NCBI RefSeq assembly: GCF_000013205.1
Contig: NC_007775.1
Coordinates: 62,001 to 126,000 of the forward strand
Direction: 5' to 3'
Source: Synechococcus sp. JA-3-3Ab
GTDB lineage: Bacteria; Cyanobacteriota; Cyanobacteriia; Thermostichales; Thermostichaceae
Length of the DNA: 64,000 nt
Positions 34,674 to 45,038 of the stretch are shown one piece after another. The first letter of the stretch is position 1. Each line of letters opens with the position of its first letter. The position numbers and the translations under genes were made by a program. The notes beneath the pieces were generated by a model that searched no databases, had not been told where the DNA came from, and saw only the letters and a program-made list of their open reading frames with translations.

Positions 34674-36413
34674 ATGGATGAGTACGGCCCGCAAAAAGCC
34701 TTTCCGGCGCAGCCCCCTGCCGGGCTGTCGGGTTCGTCCTGGACGGAGTCTTTGCTTGCCCAAGGCGCGGACAGAAACTCCTTTCCCGCCAACGTTCCGG
34801 CTGCGTCGCTGCCGCCCACCGACGAGCAGGGCGATCTGCGCTCGGCCCAAGCTGGCCCAGATGGGGATCCCGCCGGTGCGCCCAAGGCGGCCTCGGAGGA
34901 GAGAAAGCTGACGGAAGTGAAACCGGCCATCTTGCCCGCCCCGCCGAAGCCGGAGCCGGTGGCAGAGCTGGGGACAGACCAGCAGCCGATGCTGTATTTG
35001 CTGGGGGGATTGGCCTTTGCCCTGCGCTCCTTCAACAACCTGAACCAGATCCTAGAGCTCACGGCTTTTGTGGCCAGCCAACTCACCGCTGCCGACGGCG
35101 GCGCGCTGGTGTTGTTCAACCCCAACGGCACCATCCAGCTAGATCAACTGCATTGTTCGGACCTCGACCGCCGCGAGCAGATTCGCGCCGAGATGGAGCA
35201 GATCGCCCAAGCTCTGTCTGCGCAGGAGCCCATTTTAAAAACCGAGGGATCCCTGTCTGTGAAGATCCCAGCCCTGGAACATCTCTTGGACGAGCGCCTG
35301 CGCCAGAGTCTGGGGCCAGATGTCCGCCTGTTCGGGACGCCGCTGTTGATTCGCAGCTCCGTCCAGGGGCGCCTGTACGTCTTCAGCCGTCAGCCCGGCT
35401 ACCAGTGGAATGAACGTCGCCAACAACTGCTGCGGTTGGTGGCTGACCAAGCGGGCGTGGCCATCGAGAACGAGCGCTTGACGGCGGCCTTGCGCCGCAA
35501 AATGGCCCTGGAAAAAGAAATGGAGATCGGCTCCTACATCCAGACCCAACTGTTGCCCCGCCAGTACCCCCAGGTTCCGGGCATTCGGCTGGCAGCCCGC
35601 TGCCGTGTGGCCAGCAAGGTGGGGGGCGATTACTACGATTTCATTAAGATACCCAGCGAGCGACCGGAAAACTCTAGGGCCGCCGCCGATGAGCCGGTTG
35701 GATCCCTGGCCCCTTCCCCTGAGCCATCCGAAGACTTTCGCCTGGCCATCGTAATTGGGGACGTGATGGGCAAAGGTGTCCCTGCCGGCATGTTGATGAG
35801 CATGACCCGCGCCATGGTACGGGCAGAAGCCCTCAACCGCCACTCGCCGGCCCGCGTTCTCCAACATCTCAACCGGGCCATGTACAGCGATCTGGAGAAC
35901 TCCAATCGCTTTATCAGCCTGTTCTACTCAGAGTACGATCCCCGCTCCCGTCGCCTCTGTTTCAGCAACGCCGCCCACAACCCCACCCTCTGGTGGCGGG
36001 CCCGCAGCCGCGACATCCAGCCCCTCGACACAGAGGGAGCGCTGATCGGCTTGGAGGAACACAGCCAATACTCGGAAAGCTGCGTGCACCTGCAGCCGGG
36101 AGATGTTGTAGTTTATTATACCGATGGCTATGTCGAGGCCGCCAATACCCGCGGGGAGCGGCTGGAGACTTCAGGTCTGATGGAGGCCATCCAGCGGGCT
36201 GCCAGTCGCTACGAGTCGCCCGAGGAGATCCTGGAGAACCTTTTTGAGCAGATGGACGCCTTCCGGGGCCGCCAGGGATCCCACCCTGTTGTCCCAGGGC
36301 CGCCAGTGGATGCAGGGCTCTTGTTTCAGGATGAGATTTCCCTGCGGCCTGAGCCGGTGGACGATACGACGCTGGTGGTGTTGAAAGTACTGCCCGATTC
36401 TGAGCCAACCTAG
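34674..36413 (+). CDS. GAF domain PP2C/SpoIIE-type serine phosphatase
   Basis: A 579-residue regulator. The first 95 residues are Pro/Ala-rich and disordered. A GAF domain follows at about 110-275 (FNNLNQILELTAFVASQLTAADGGALVLFN, ending DQAGVAIENERL). After a short coiled coil comes an RsbU/SpoIIE phosphatase: MEIGSYIQTQLLPRQYP, SKVGGDYYDF (metal Asp), VIGDVMGKGVPAGMLMSMTR, FSNAAHNPTLWW, and the final DDTTLVVLKV. It likely dephosphorylates an anti-anti-sigma (STAS) protein; no STAS or RsbW-like gene is nearby. Confidence 0.92.
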   Translation: MDEYGPQKAFPAQPPAGLSGSSWTESLLAQGADRNSFPANVPAASLPPTDEQGDLRSAQAGPDGDPAGAPKAASEERKLTEVKPAILPAPPKPEPVAELGTDQQPMLYLLGGLAFALRSFNNLNQILELTAFVASQLTAADGGALVLFNPNGTIQLDQLHCSDLDRREQIRAEMEQIAQALSAQEPILKTEGSLSVKIPALEHLLDERLRQSLGPDVRLFGTPLLIRSSVQGRLYVFSRQPGYQWNERRQQLLRLVADQAGVAIENERLTAALRRKMALEKEMEIGSYIQTQLLPRQYPQVPGIRLAARCRVASKVGGDYYDFIKIPSERPENSRAAADEPVGSLAPSPEPSEDFRLAIVIGDVMGKGVPAGMLMSMTRAMVRAEALNRHSPARVLQHLNRAMYSDLENSNRFISLFYSEYDPRSRRLCFSNAAHNPTLWWRARSRDIQPLDTEGALIGLEEHSQYSESCVHLQPGDVVVYYTDGYVEAANTRGERLETSGLMEAIQRAASRYESPEEILENLFEQMDAFRGRQGSHPVVPGPPVDAGLLFQDEISLRPEPVDDTTLVVLKVLPDSEPT

Positions 36414-36506
36414 CTACGAAGGTTCAAACTAAGGGTACCCTCTAGCTAGGGAGGCCACTTAGGTGGCGGCCCGCTTTCCCAGTTGACCTTTGCCTGAGGT
36501 ACATGC

Positions 36507-36725
36507 ATGCACTCCACTGCTTCTGGCTCTGAGCCCTCCTTAGTTTACTTGCCGACCTCGCCGGCCTTGCAGACGGAAGCGATCGTCGCCCAGGTGTTCC
36601 GGCAGGACGTGCTGGGCGATATCCGCAAGGGCTGGAACAACTTCGTGGAATCGGGCCAAATTTGGGCCCTTTTGATAGGGATCGTGGCAGGCTACATGCT
36701 CAAGAGCATCACCAGCTCTCACTAA
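36507..36725 (+). CDS. Small conserved cyanobacterial membrane protein (72 aa)
   Basis: The protein has a soluble head and one C-terminal membrane helix: [38 protein letters not shown]. The [12 protein letters not shown] stretch is strongly conserved in cyanobacterial homologues I recall, though no function is known to me. It stops just before the argH gene on the same strand. Confidence 0.7.
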   Translation: MHSTASGSEPSLVYLPTSPALQTEAIVAQVFRQDVLGDIRKGWNNFVESGQIWALLIGIVAGYMLKSITSSH

Positions 36726-36856
36726 AGGCGGTGGCGCCCGGATTCCCTGGCCCCAAGGTGGCGGCGTTTTGGCTGTCGTTGCCTTGCTTGCTCTTTTCCG
36801 CCTCAACTGCAGCCAAGTCTTTCTGTGGTGGTCATCTCTCTCCCCGTTCCAAGCCC

Positions 36857-38326
36857 ATGGCTAAGCCGACGGCACCTTCCACCCCGCGCCCCTGGAGCGG
36901 ACGCTTTGCGGGATCCCTCCACCCTAGGATTGCCCGCTTCAACGCCAGCATTGGCTTCGACATTCGCCTTTTGCCCTACGATGTGGCCGGATCCCTGGCC
37001 CATGTGCAGATGCTGGGGGCCTGCGGCATCTTGAGCCGCGAAGAGGCAGAGCAAATTCGGCAGGGGCTGGAGCAGATCGAGAAGGAAGTTGCCGAGGGCA
37101 TCTTCCAGCCTGACCCTGAGGCGGAAGATGTCCACTACGCCGTCGAGCGCCGTCTGGTGGCCTTGGTGGGGGAAGTGGGCAAAAAACTGCACACGGGGCG
37201 CTCCCGCAACGACCAAGTGGCCACCGACCTGCGCCTCTACCTGCGGGATGAAATCGACACCATCCGGCAGGCTCTCTGGGAGCTGCGGGGGGTTTTGTTG
37301 GACTTGGCCAGCCAGCATGTGGAGACAATCCTGCCCGGCTACACCCACCTGCAGCGGGCCCAGCCCATCAGCTTGGCCCACCACCTTTTGGCCTATGAAG
37401 AAATGCTCTGGCGGGACTGGCAACGGTTGGGACGGGTGCGGGAAGAGGTCAACGTCTGTCCCCTGGGCTCCGGGGCCTTGGCCGGCACTTCCTTGCCCAT
37501 CGACCGGCAACTGGTTGCTCATCTGCTGGGCTTTGAGCGCATCAGTGCCAACAGCCTAGACGCCGTCAGCGACCGGGACTACCTGGTGGAGTTCCACGCT
37601 GCCGCCAGCCTGATCTTGGTGCATCTCAGCCGTCTCTCGGAAGAGCTCATCCTCTGGGCCACCCAGGAGTTTGGCTTTGTCGCCCTCACCGATGCCTGTG
37701 CCACGGGCTCCAGCCTCATGCCCCAGAAGAAGAATCCCGATGTGCTGGAATTGGTGCGGGGCAAGACAGGGCGGGTGTTCGGCCATCTCCAAGCTCTGCT
37801 GGTCACCTTGAAGGGGCTGCCCCTGGCCTACAACAAAGATTTGCAAGAGGACAAAGAGGGGCTCTTCGATACCGTCGATACTGTGAAGGCTTGCTTGGAG
37901 GCGATGACCATCCTGCTGCGGGAAGGGATCCAATTCCAAACCCAACGCATGGAGGCCGCGGTGCAGGAAGACTTCTCCAACGCCACCGACGTGGCCGACT
38001 ATCTGGTGCGAAAAGGGATCCCCTTTCGCGCCGCCCACGATCTGGTGGGTCAGATCGTGCGTACCTGTGTGGCAGAGGGAATTCTGCTCAAAGATCTGCC
38101 CCTGGAGCGGTGGAAAAGCTTTCATCGAGCCTTTGAGGAGGATATCTTTGCGGCCATCGATCCCCGCCAGGTGGTGGCCGCGCGGCTCAGCGCTGGAGGC
38201 ACTGGCTTTGCGGTGGTGCGGGAAGCCTTGCAACGGGCCCAGGCCCGCTACCAACAGACAGAGCCGGCAGAAGAACCCCCGCTGCCCCCCTCCTCACCTG
38301 GCTCTGGGCTGCCCTTGGAGAGCTGA
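36857..38326 (+). CDS. argH: Argininosuccinate lyase
   Basis: A 489-residue enzyme of the fumarase/aspartase superfamily that releases arginine and fumarate in the last step of arginine synthesis. Landmarks: [20 protein letters not shown], the [17 protein letters not shown] region, TGYTHLQ-like [19 protein letters not shown], and the superfamily signature [20 protein letters not shown] with its catalytic Ser loop. Start at the ATG at 36857; the open frame extends upstream but overlaps the preceding small gene. The last 28 residues are a Pro/Ser-rich extra tail. Confidence 0.96.
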   Translation: MAKPTAPSTPRPWSGRFAGSLHPRIARFNASIGFDIRLLPYDVAGSLAHVQMLGACGILSREEAEQIRQGLEQIEKEVAEGIFQPDPEAEDVHYAVERRLVALVGEVGKKLHTGRSRNDQVATDLRLYLRDEIDTIRQALWELRGVLLDLASQHVETILPGYTHLQRAQPISLAHHLLAYEEMLWRDWQRLGRVREEVNVCPLGSGALAGTSLPIDRQLVAHLLGFERISANSLDAVSDRDYLVEFHAAASLILVHLSRLSEELILWATQEFGFVALTDACATGSSLMPQKKNPDVLELVRGKTGRVFGHLQALLVTLKGLPLAYNKDLQEDKEGLFDTVDTVKACLEAMTILLREGIQFQTQRMEAAVQEDFSNATDVADYLVRKGIPFRAAHDLVGQIVRTCVAEGILLKDLPLERWKSFHRAFEEDIFAAIDPRQVVAARLSAGGTGFAVVREALQRAQARYQQTEPAEEPPLPPSSPGSGLPLES

Positions 38327-38417
38327 GCAGCGGCCCTGCCTCCATTCCCGCTTGCCCCCTCTGTCCGCGACCCCAGAGCGACCTCCCAGCCATTGGCCTT
38401 GAGAAAGCGGAGGAAGG

Positions 38418-39038
38418 ATGCGATCCCAAGCCATCTCCCCACCCCCCTCTGCCCTGGGAGAAGTGGTGGAGGCCAACACCACCACCCTTGTGGCCCAGTG
38501 CCTAGAGCCAGAACGCCTGAGCTTCCCGCCCCTGCCCGCCCTCGGCAGTTGGATCCGCTCGCAAGACGAGGAGACCGGCAACTGGATCTATGGAGTGGTC
38601 TGCTATGCCGCCATCACTCCCATCGACACCGTTCACCGTCCCAGGGCCTTGGGCCTCTCCCCCCGGGAACTGCGGGAGCAGCAACCCCAGATTTTCGCCA
38701 TGTTGCGCAGCGATTTCCGCGCTGCCATTGTCGGCTTCGTTGGCGGGGGGCGGGTTTATCAGTATCTGCCGCCGCGTCCGCCCCAGATCCACCAGCCAGT
38801 TTACCCCTGCTCTGAAAGCGAGGTAAGGGAGTTTTGCCGCTCTTTTGAGTTTTTGCGCACCCTGCTGCGTGTCAACGGGATCCCCAGCGACGAGTTGGTG
38901 GCCGCTGTCATCCGTCAGACTTACCGGATCTTGAACCGGGATCGCCACTGGTTGGTGCAAGCAGGGCGGCAGTTGAGCTCGCTGTTGCGGGACGACTACG
39001 AATACCTTAGCGCAATTTTACGAAAGATTGAAGCCTAA
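38418..39038 (+). CDS. HAS-barrel-like conserved cyanobacterial protein
   Basis: A 206-residue soluble protein. Residues 10-110 (LGEVVEANTTTLVAQCLEP to DFRAAIVGFVGG) resemble the small beta-barrel (HAS barrel) found at the start of HerA-type ATPases, here without any ATPase domain. The C-terminal helical part has FRTLLR-like EFLRTLLRVNGIPSDELVAAVIRQTYRILNRDRHWL. Function unknown. It follows argH by about 90 bases on the same strand. Confidence 0.6.
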   Translation: MRSQAISPPPSALGEVVEANTTTLVAQCLEPERLSFPPLPALGSWIRSQDEETGNWIYGVVCYAAITPIDTVHRPRALGLSPRELREQQPQIFAMLRSDFRAAIVGFVGGGRVYQYLPPRPPQIHQPVYPCSESEVREFCRSFEFLRTLLRVNGIPSDELVAAVIRQTYRILNRDRHWLVQAGRQLSSLLRDDYEYLSAILRKIEA

Positions 39039-39151
39039 GCGAAGAAGTATTGAGAATAGTCCTGAATCCCGCCGAAATTTCATCTGAGAGTGATAGCCTG
39101 AGGCGAAATCCTTGTGAATCATTCCTTTTGTACCCCATTGCTTGCGTCAAA

Positions 39152-39346
39152 ATGTTTAACAAATTTAATCCCTCTGACAAACCCTCCAAAGGCAACTGGG
39201 CAGGTCGCACTTTTTCTGCTGCTGTGGGCGCTTCGCTGGCAGCGGCTGTTTGCATGGCTCATGGCCAGCCGCCCTTTATATCGCTGCTAGTGGCCAGTTG
39301 TGCAACGGTGTTTACCCTCGTTTGTGATGAGATGGGCTGGATATAG
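39152..39346 (+). CDS. Small hydrophobic protein (64 aa), possible
   Basis: MFNKFNPSDKPSKGNWAGRT is followed by two hydrophobic stretches (FSAAVGASLAAAVCMAHG and FISLLVASCATVFTLVCDE). The composition fits a small membrane protein, but no ribosome site is obvious and no family is recognised. An earlier in-frame start at 39050 would add 34 unconvincing residues. Confidence 0.4.
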   Translation: MFNKFNPSDKPSKGNWAGRTFSAAVGASLAAAVCMAHGQPPFISLLVASCATVFTLVCDEMGWI

Positions 39347-39921
39347 GCTCGGGGTCAGCTTTGGGCTCTCAGCCCCTCTGAGGCAACCATCGAACGACAT
39401 GCAAGATACCCACGGATCAAACGCCGCTAAGAGTCTCTCCGCCCCTGCGCAATTTGTTTCGGCGAGCCATAGCCCTCGGCAAGCTATTGGAGGGCAGTAG
39501 AAGAGGGCGGATACGGATTCCTGTCTCTCGAGGCTTTTGGCTGGATCTAGAGGCCCTGGTAACTGTCCCCGGCCCGGCAGCCTCTGGGCCCACTTGGGCG
39601 AGGTGGGCAGGGAGCGAGCAGCGCTGTTTGGTTTTGATGTTTTTTGCCGGATCCCTGCCCAGGGCTGGCTTCGGCGAAGCAAAAGGTAGAGCAATCGGGG
39701 GTTAAGATCGGGGGGAGCGCCCTCTGCTGGTTTCTCTTTGCCTATAGTTGGCCCCGGAAACATCCCCATCTACAGAGGCTGTGCTGCCGTAACTTGAGAA
39801 CCAGGCAGGCGGGAGCCTCCGATCCCAGTCAGGGCCTTTCCAAAACCCGATTTGACGGCCGATCTGTCTGGAGCGGGGCCAGAGTTGCTCGCTTCCCCCA
39901 GGCGCCGATGCCCTTGAGCCT
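39347..39921. other. Spacer upstream of wecB without a supported gene
   Basis: About 575 bases. Open frames exist on both strands, including a 160-codon minus-strand frame, but they have Arg/Pro/Ser-rich compositions typical of chance frames in high-GC DNA. I see no RNA gene and no repeat beyond scattered GGATCC sites. Confidence 0.4.
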
Positions 39922-41049
39922 ATGACCTCCCTTCCTCTGGTTTCTGTGATCTTGGGCACGCGGCCCGAAGCCATTAAGCTGGCTCCGGTAATCCAGGCCC
40001 TGCGGGCCAGTCCCCACCTGCGCACCGAGGTGATCCTGACAGGGCAACACCGGGAGATGGTGGATCAGGTGATGCGGCTCTTCGGCCTACGGGCGGATCG
40101 GGATCTGGAGATCATGCGTCCCCGCCAAAGCCTGACCGACATCACCGAAGCCACCCTGCGGGGTCTAGAACCCTACTTGCAGGCGCAGCGGCCCCAACTG
40201 GTTTTGGTGCAGGGCGATACCACCACCGCCTTTGCCGCTGCCCTGGCTGCTTTTTACCAACGCATTCCAGTAGGCCATGTGGAAGCCGGCCTGCGCACCG
40301 ACGATCTCTACCACCCTTTTCCCGAAGAGGCCAATCGCCGTCTCATTTCTCAGTTGGCCAGCCTGCACTTTGCTCCCACGCCGCAAGCGGTGGATAACCT
40401 GAAGCAAAGCCGCGTGATCGGCTCTATCTATTGCACGGGCAACACCGTCATCGATGCCCTGCTACAGGTAGCTGCGCTTGGGATCCCCTGCCCCATCCCT
40501 GGCTTGGACTGGGGGCGCTATCGGGTTTTGTTGGTTACTGTGCACCGGCGGGAAAACTGGGGGGATCCCTTAATAGCCATCGGCCAGGCTCTGCTGCAGA
40601 TTTTGGCGGAGTTCCCCGACACGGCCCTCCTCTTGCCTCTCCACCCCAACCCCGCGGTGCGAGAGCCCCTGCAGGCCCTGTTGGGATCCCGGGAGCGAGT
40701 TTTTCTTACCGAGCCCTTGGACTATCCCTGCTGGGTCAGCGCCATGCAGCGCTGCACTCTCATCCTCAGCGATTCCGGCGGCATTCAAGAAGAGGCGCCA
40801 GCTTTGGGCAAACCGGTGCTGGTGCTGCGGCAGACCACCGAGCGCCCTGAGGCGATTGCTGCCGGCACCGCCCGCCTGGTGGGCGCCCATCCCGAAAAGA
40901 TCCTGGAGGCGGCCCGAGAATTGCTCACGGATCCCCAGGCCTACGCCCGCATGGCCCAGGCTCAAAACCCCTTCGGCGACGGCACCGCTGCCAGGCAAAT
41001 TTGCCACATCATCGAGAGGCAGTTTAACTCGCCCAGCTCACCAGAATAA
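39922..41049 (+). CDS. wecB: UDP-N-acetylglucosamine 2-epimerase (non-hydrolysing)
   Basis: A 375-residue GT-B-fold enzyme making UDP-ManNAc for surface polysaccharide. Signatures: ILGTRPEAIKLAPVIQAL at the start, LTGQHREMVDQ, VLVQGDTTTAFAAALAAFY, HVEAGLRTDDLYHPFPEEANR and SDSGGIQEEAPALGKPVLVLRQTTERPE. Length and motif order are complete. No other polysaccharide gene is adjacent, so the final polymer is unknown. Confidence 0.95.
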   Translation: MTSLPLVSVILGTRPEAIKLAPVIQALRASPHLRTEVILTGQHREMVDQVMRLFGLRADRDLEIMRPRQSLTDITEATLRGLEPYLQAQRPQLVLVQGDTTTAFAAALAAFYQRIPVGHVEAGLRTDDLYHPFPEEANRRLISQLASLHFAPTPQAVDNLKQSRVIGSIYCTGNTVIDALLQVAALGIPCPIPGLDWGRYRVLLVTVHRRENWGDPLIAIGQALLQILAEFPDTALLLPLHPNPAVREPLQALLGSRERVFLTEPLDYPCWVSAMQRCTLILSDSGGIQEEAPALGKPVLVLRQTTERPEAIAAGTARLVGAHPEKILEAARELLTDPQAYARMAQAQNPFGDGTAARQICHIIERQFNSPSSPE

Positions 41050-41072
41050 GGCCCGCAGAGACTCAGACTGGG

Positions 41073-41480
41073 GTGAGAAAACCGTTGCCTGCTCCTCCCT
41101 TTCTTCGGCTGCCCCGAAAAAAACTAGGATCGACTGCTGGTACACCGGCAAAGCCGTCATCCGCACCGCCAAGATCCTGCCCAGCTACCCGGCCGTGCTC
41201 TGCCGGAGCGCCACCTGCGTATGTGTTTATGGCCTTGGGACAGGAGCCATTCATCATGGTCATGGCTCCCCCCAAAACCCTCCCCGACCTAGACAAAGTG
41301 CAAGCCCTGCGCTTCCCCCCTGGGCACGGGCTGCTGCTGCACCGCGGCACCTGGCACGCTTTCCCCCTCGCCTGCGAGCGCCCCGTTGTGGTGCTGACTG
41401 CCAACTCCGACGAAGTGGTAGAGGCCCTGGCCAGCAGGACGACGGCGCAGGATCAGGGGGATCCCTGTGCCAGCGGCTGA
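41073..41480 (+). pseudogene. Ureidoglycolate-lyase-like cupin gene, decayed
   Basis: The C-terminal half reads as a ureidoglycolate lyase-type cupin: VFMALGQEPFIMVMAPPKTLPDL and FPPGHGLLLHRGTWHAFPLACERPVVVL. Upstream of about 41220 the same frame turns into low-complexity Ala/Pro/Ser sequence. The expected preceding segment (QLPGRALPERHLR) is found in another frame, implying a frameshift. The N-terminal part cannot be recovered. A short functional protein cannot be excluded, but decay is more likely. Confidence 0.55.
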
Positions 41481-42047
41481 ACGCCGAGATCCATTTGCAG
41501 CCGCTCTAAGCCCATGGCGCGGATCCCCGACGGCACCCCCCCACCGGCTCTTTCGGCGCAGAAGCCTTCGGCTTTAGCCGTGGGGTAGTTTGCAGAATAC
41601 CCAAACCTCAGCATTAAAAATCGGCAAAAATTGGCGGTTGGTCTGCCAGGCTCGAATTGGGAGGGGTGAGTATTCTCGAATACTCCGAAAAGAAAACGCA
41701 AAGTTAGCTTTTAGGCAAGCGCAAGCTCAGCTCCGACCGAAGCGCGCTGGGGGCAACAGTTCGTCCTAATTTGGGCTCTATCTACTAGGTGTTCGGGAAT
41801 ACGTACCCTTCGATAGGAACCTCGCTTGTACAAAAGAGGAAGCTTAACTGCGAGAGAAGATTCATAGGCAAAGTACGAAACATGAAAGCGCCCAGATTAT
41901 CCGGATGAGGCTCTTTTTGGGGGCCGCATCCGCCTAGCTAGAAGATCCGCAAACGTCTTCACCGTTGGCATCTGAAGAGAGTTGCCTTATATTAAATCAG
42001 CTAGCATGTTCGATATTTGCCAGAATTAAGCTATCTTGAGGGCTGAC
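41481..42047. promoter_or_regulatory. Upstream region of ftsZ
   Basis: About 565 bases with no gene I can support; the right half is AT-richer than average. A hairpin CGGATG (41902-41907) with CATCCG (41927-41932) encloses a T-run, and TATATTAAAT lies near 41987-41996 as a possible -10 region. GAGG six bases before the ATG is the ftsZ ribosome site. A long regulated leader is usual for ftsZ, but no specific operator is recognised. Confidence 0.4.
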
Positions 42048-43340
42048 ATGCCATCTAACCATTGGTCAGACTTTCATCCTCCCAGTCCTGGGCAAGGCTT
42101 GGAGCAAACTCAGTCAACGCCTTCCCATTGGAGTGAGCGCTACACGGGGGAGGACTCTCAGGTCGAGTATGAAAGAAACGGAGCCCAGACCAAGGCAGCG
42201 GCTCATCCAGAGGAGAACATGCTGAGCAATGCCGCGAAAATTAAGGTGGTGGGCGTGGGGGGTGGAGGTGGCAACGCGGTCAGTCGGATGGCGGCCAGCA
42301 ACCTCAAGGGTGTTGAGTTTTGGAGTATCAACACGGATGCTCAGGCCCTTGCGCAGTGCTCGACATCAACGGTGAACCGCCTGCAAATCGGGCAAAAGTT
42401 AACCCGCGGGCTGGGGGCAGGCGGCAACCCGGCCATTGGTCAGAAAGCCGCCGAAGAGTCCAGCGAAGAAATTGCAGCGGCTCTCAAAGGGGCAGATTTG
42501 GTCTTTATTGCCGCCGGCATGGGAGGGGGCACGGGCACCGGTGGAGCCCCTATCGTCGCCCAGATTGCCAAGGCCAGCGGTGCCCTGACGGTGGGGGTGG
42601 TGACGCGGCCTTTTTCCTTTGAGGGCAAGCGGCGCACCAAGCAGGCCGAAGAAGGGATCCAAGCGCTGCAGGAGGCGGTCGATACCCTGATCGTGATCCC
42701 CAACGACAAGCTGCTCTCGGTGATCTCTGAGCAAACTCCTGTGCACGAGGCTTTTCGCGTCGCGGACGATGTCTTGCGTCAGGGGGTGCAGGGCATTTCG
42801 GATATCATCCTCATCCCCGGCATGATCAACGTGGATTTTGCCGACGTGCGCAGCGTGATGGCCGATGCCGGCACTGCCTTGATGGGCATTGGCATGGGAT
42901 CCGGCAAGTCCCGCGCCCGCGAAGCTGCCATTACCGCCGTCTCCTCTCCCCTTTTGGAAACTTCCATCGAAGGGGCCAAGGGCGTGCTCTTCAACATCAC
43001 CGGCGGGCTGGATCTGTCGTTGCACGAGGTCACGGTAGCCGCTGAGATTATCGCTGAGGCAGTGGATCCAGAAGCCAACATCATCTTCGGCACCGTCCAG
43101 GACGAGCGCATGCAAGGGGAGGTGCGCATCACCGTCATCGCCACCGGTTTTGACGGATCGCGGTCGGCTGCCGCTTCTGGATCCAAAGCCTCGGTCGCCA
43201 ACAAGGGGGGGGTGGGGACGCGTAGGACCACTGCCTCTGGCTCTGAGCCACCGCCTCGACAGCCCCCTGAGCCTGAGCCCCCTGCATCCGGGGGCTTGGA
43301 CATTCCCGAGTTTTTGCGCCGCCGCCGTCCTCCTTCGTAG
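42048..43340 (+). CDS. ftsZ: Cell division protein FtsZ
   Basis: A tubulin-like GTPase that forms the division ring. After a 60-residue cyanobacterial N-terminal extension, the GTPase core starts [20 protein letters not shown]. The tubulin signature [12 protein letters not shown] is at about 165, and the T7 loop [11 protein letters not shown] is intact. A disordered Pro/Ser linker leads to the C-terminal peptide [16 protein letters not shown], which binds FtsZ-anchoring partners. Start at the ATG at 42048; a TTG four codons earlier is less likely. Confidence 0.97.
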   Translation: MPSNHWSDFHPPSPGQGLEQTQSTPSHWSERYTGEDSQVEYERNGAQTKAAAHPEENMLSNAAKIKVVGVGGGGGNAVSRMAASNLKGVEFWSINTDAQALAQCSTSTVNRLQIGQKLTRGLGAGGNPAIGQKAAEESSEEIAAALKGADLVFIAAGMGGGTGTGGAPIVAQIAKASGALTVGVVTRPFSFEGKRRTKQAEEGIQALQEAVDTLIVIPNDKLLSVISEQTPVHEAFRVADDVLRQGVQGISDIILIPGMINVDFADVRSVMADAGTALMGIGMGSGKSRAREAAITAVSSPLLETSIEGAKGVLFNITGGLDLSLHEVTVAAEIIAEAVDPEANIIFGTVQDERMQGEVRITVIATGFDGSRSAAASGSKASVANKGGVGTRRTTASGSEPPPRQPPEPEPPASGGLDIPEFLRRRRPPS

Positions 43341-43409
43341 GTTAGAGTGAGGGAATGCGGCTATCCTGGTGCCGGTTGCTGGGAGTGGGGAGTGCTTTGG
43401 GGTTAAGCC

Positions 43410-44381
43410 ATGAACATTGTTATCTTGGCAGGGGGTCGTTCGGCAGAACGTCAGGTTTCTTTGGTAACGGGCAAAGCCTGTAAGCGGGCGCTGGAGGATC
43501 TGGGGCATCGGGCGAAGTTGATCGACCCCGAGGAGGATCTGCCGCTGCGCCTTTGGCAGGAACGGCAGGCAGGCTGCGACTTCGTCTGGATTGCCCTGCA
43601 TGGCCCCGGCGGTGAGGATGGGGTGGTGCAGGGGATGCTGGAGTGGCTGGGCTTGCCCTATCAGGGATCCGGGCCGTTGGCCAGCGCTCTGGCCATGGAC
43701 AAGCTGGTCTCCAAGCAGATCTTTCGGGCCGAAGGGATTCCCACTCCTGAGTGGCTGGTCTGGGATGAAGCGCAGCCGCTCTCCTGGGCCGAGTGTGTGG
43801 CGCGTTTGGGATCCCCGCTGGTGGTGAAGCCCAGCAACAGCGGCTCGACGGTGGGGATTAGCCTTGCGCGGGATGAGGTGTCGTTGGCTCAGGGGCTGGC
43901 GTTGGCCAGCTCGGTCTCCTCGCGGGTCTTCCTGGAGCGCTACATTCCCGGCAAGGAGATCACCCTCTCCATTCTCTCCGGCCAGGTTCTCCCGGCCATT
44001 GAGATCATCCCTGCCCAGGGAGATTTTTACGATTACGAAGCCAAGTACGCCCCCGGCGGCTCACGGCATTTGATCCCCTGTTCCCTCAGCGCGGCAGGGC
44101 TGGCCCGCTGCGAGGCGGCAGGGCTAAGGGCCTATCGGGTGTTGGGATGTGAAGGTCTGGCGCGGGTGGATCTGCGGGTGGATGCCGACGAGAACCCTTG
44201 GGTGCTGGAGGTGAACACCCTGCCCGGGATGACCCCCACTTCGCTTTGCCCAGAGGCGGCGGCAGCTCTGGGCTGGACGTTTACGGAGCTGGTGGAGCGG
44301 ATGCTGCAGGATGCCCTGCAGAGGGCGGCATTGACTCGCTCGGCCCCGTCTGGATCCCGGCCTTCGCCACAGCCGGCCTGA
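43410..44381 (+). CDS. ddl: D-alanine--D-alanine ligase
   Basis: A 323-residue ATP-grasp enzyme that makes D-Ala-D-Ala, the substrate of MurF encoded 28 kb upstream. Landmarks: ILAGGRSAERQVSLVTGKA, WIALHGPGGEDGVVQGMLE, SGPLASALAMDKLVSKQIF, VVKPSNSGSTVGISLAR and EVNTLPGMTPTSLCPEAAA. It follows ftsZ by 69 bases on the same strand; ddl beside ftsZ is a familiar cell-wall/division arrangement, so co-transcription is plausible. Confidence 0.96.
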   Translation: MNIVILAGGRSAERQVSLVTGKACKRALEDLGHRAKLIDPEEDLPLRLWQERQAGCDFVWIALHGPGGEDGVVQGMLEWLGLPYQGSGPLASALAMDKLVSKQIFRAEGIPTPEWLVWDEAQPLSWAECVARLGSPLVVKPSNSGSTVGISLARDEVSLAQGLALASSVSSRVFLERYIPGKEITLSILSGQVLPAIEIIPAQGDFYDYEAKYAPGGSRHLIPCSLSAAGLARCEAAGLRAYRVLGCEGLARVDLRVDADENPWVLEVNTLPGMTPTSLCPEAAAALGWTFTELVERMLQDALQRAALTRSAPSGSRPSPQPA

Positions 44382-44400
44382 TCCCCAGCCAGACTGCTTT

Positions 44401-44898
44401 CTAGAGAAAGAAAAGAAGCAAAACCGCCACCGCCATCCCGACCATCAGCACTGCTCCTGCCGGCCACAGCCAGGCAATAGGGGATCCGCCTTTGCCAGCA
44501 GCTTTTTGGCCGGGACCCTTTTCTTTGGGCTCAGGCTGGGGGCCGGCGGAATCGGGAGCAACCAGCGTTAGATCCTGCAGCAGCCGGTTGCCTTGCTTTT
44601 CCAGCACGAGCGTGGTCTCCTCAGCGCTCAAGAGAGGATCCCGCAGCGGCTGGGTTTGCTGCCACTCGTATTCGGAATGTCCTGACGCTCGCCCATAGAC
44701 CGTCACCTGCTCCAGGCCGGATAGGCCCAACGCCTCCAGCGCGGCTCGCACCTGTTGGGTGAGATGGGGATAGTCGAGCTGGGTTTGCGGGGAGCGGTTG
44801 AGGAGAACGTGCAGGTGAGCCTGGCGACGCTTGACGGCGATCTTGACAGGGACGGCCAAGCGAGCCTGCAACGCCTGGGCAATCTCAGCTTCCGTCAT
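44401..44898 (-). CDS. Hypothetical tail-anchored membrane protein
   Basis: A 165-residue protein. Residues 1-75 form a compact alpha/beta region (EAEIAQALQARLAVPVKIAVKRRQAHLHVLLN...LEQVTVYGRASG), followed by a charged Gly/Lys/Pro linker and a single C-terminal membrane helix (IAWLWPAGAVLMVGMAVAVLLLFFL) that ends the protein. This suggests a cytoplasmic domain held at the membrane by its tail. Family not recognised. Convergent to ddl. Confidence 0.65.
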   Translation of the reverse strand: MTEAEIAQALQARLAVPVKIAVKRRQAHLHVLLNRSPQTQLDYPHLTQQVRAALEALGLSGLEQVTVYGRASGHSEYEWQQTQPLRDPLLSAEETTLVLEKQGNRLLQDLTLVAPDSAGPQPEPKEKGPGQKAAGKGGSPIAWLWPAGAVLMVGMAVAVLLLFFL

Positions 44899-45038
44899 CG
44901 AGTTTTATTCCAGTGAAGGCAAGTTAATTCTAATACAGCCATGGGACAGGCGCTGGGAGTGGCGGCAGCGGCTTCGGGGTAGAATGTATCCGCATCGGCA
45001 AGGAAGGCCCCTGAGGAGGTCGTGTAGCTGGAAGTTCT

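Noticed and set aside
39287-39769. 160-codon minus-strand open frame
   Set aside because: Composition is Arg/Pro/Ser-rich and has no motif or start signal; typical of a chance frame in high-GC DNA.
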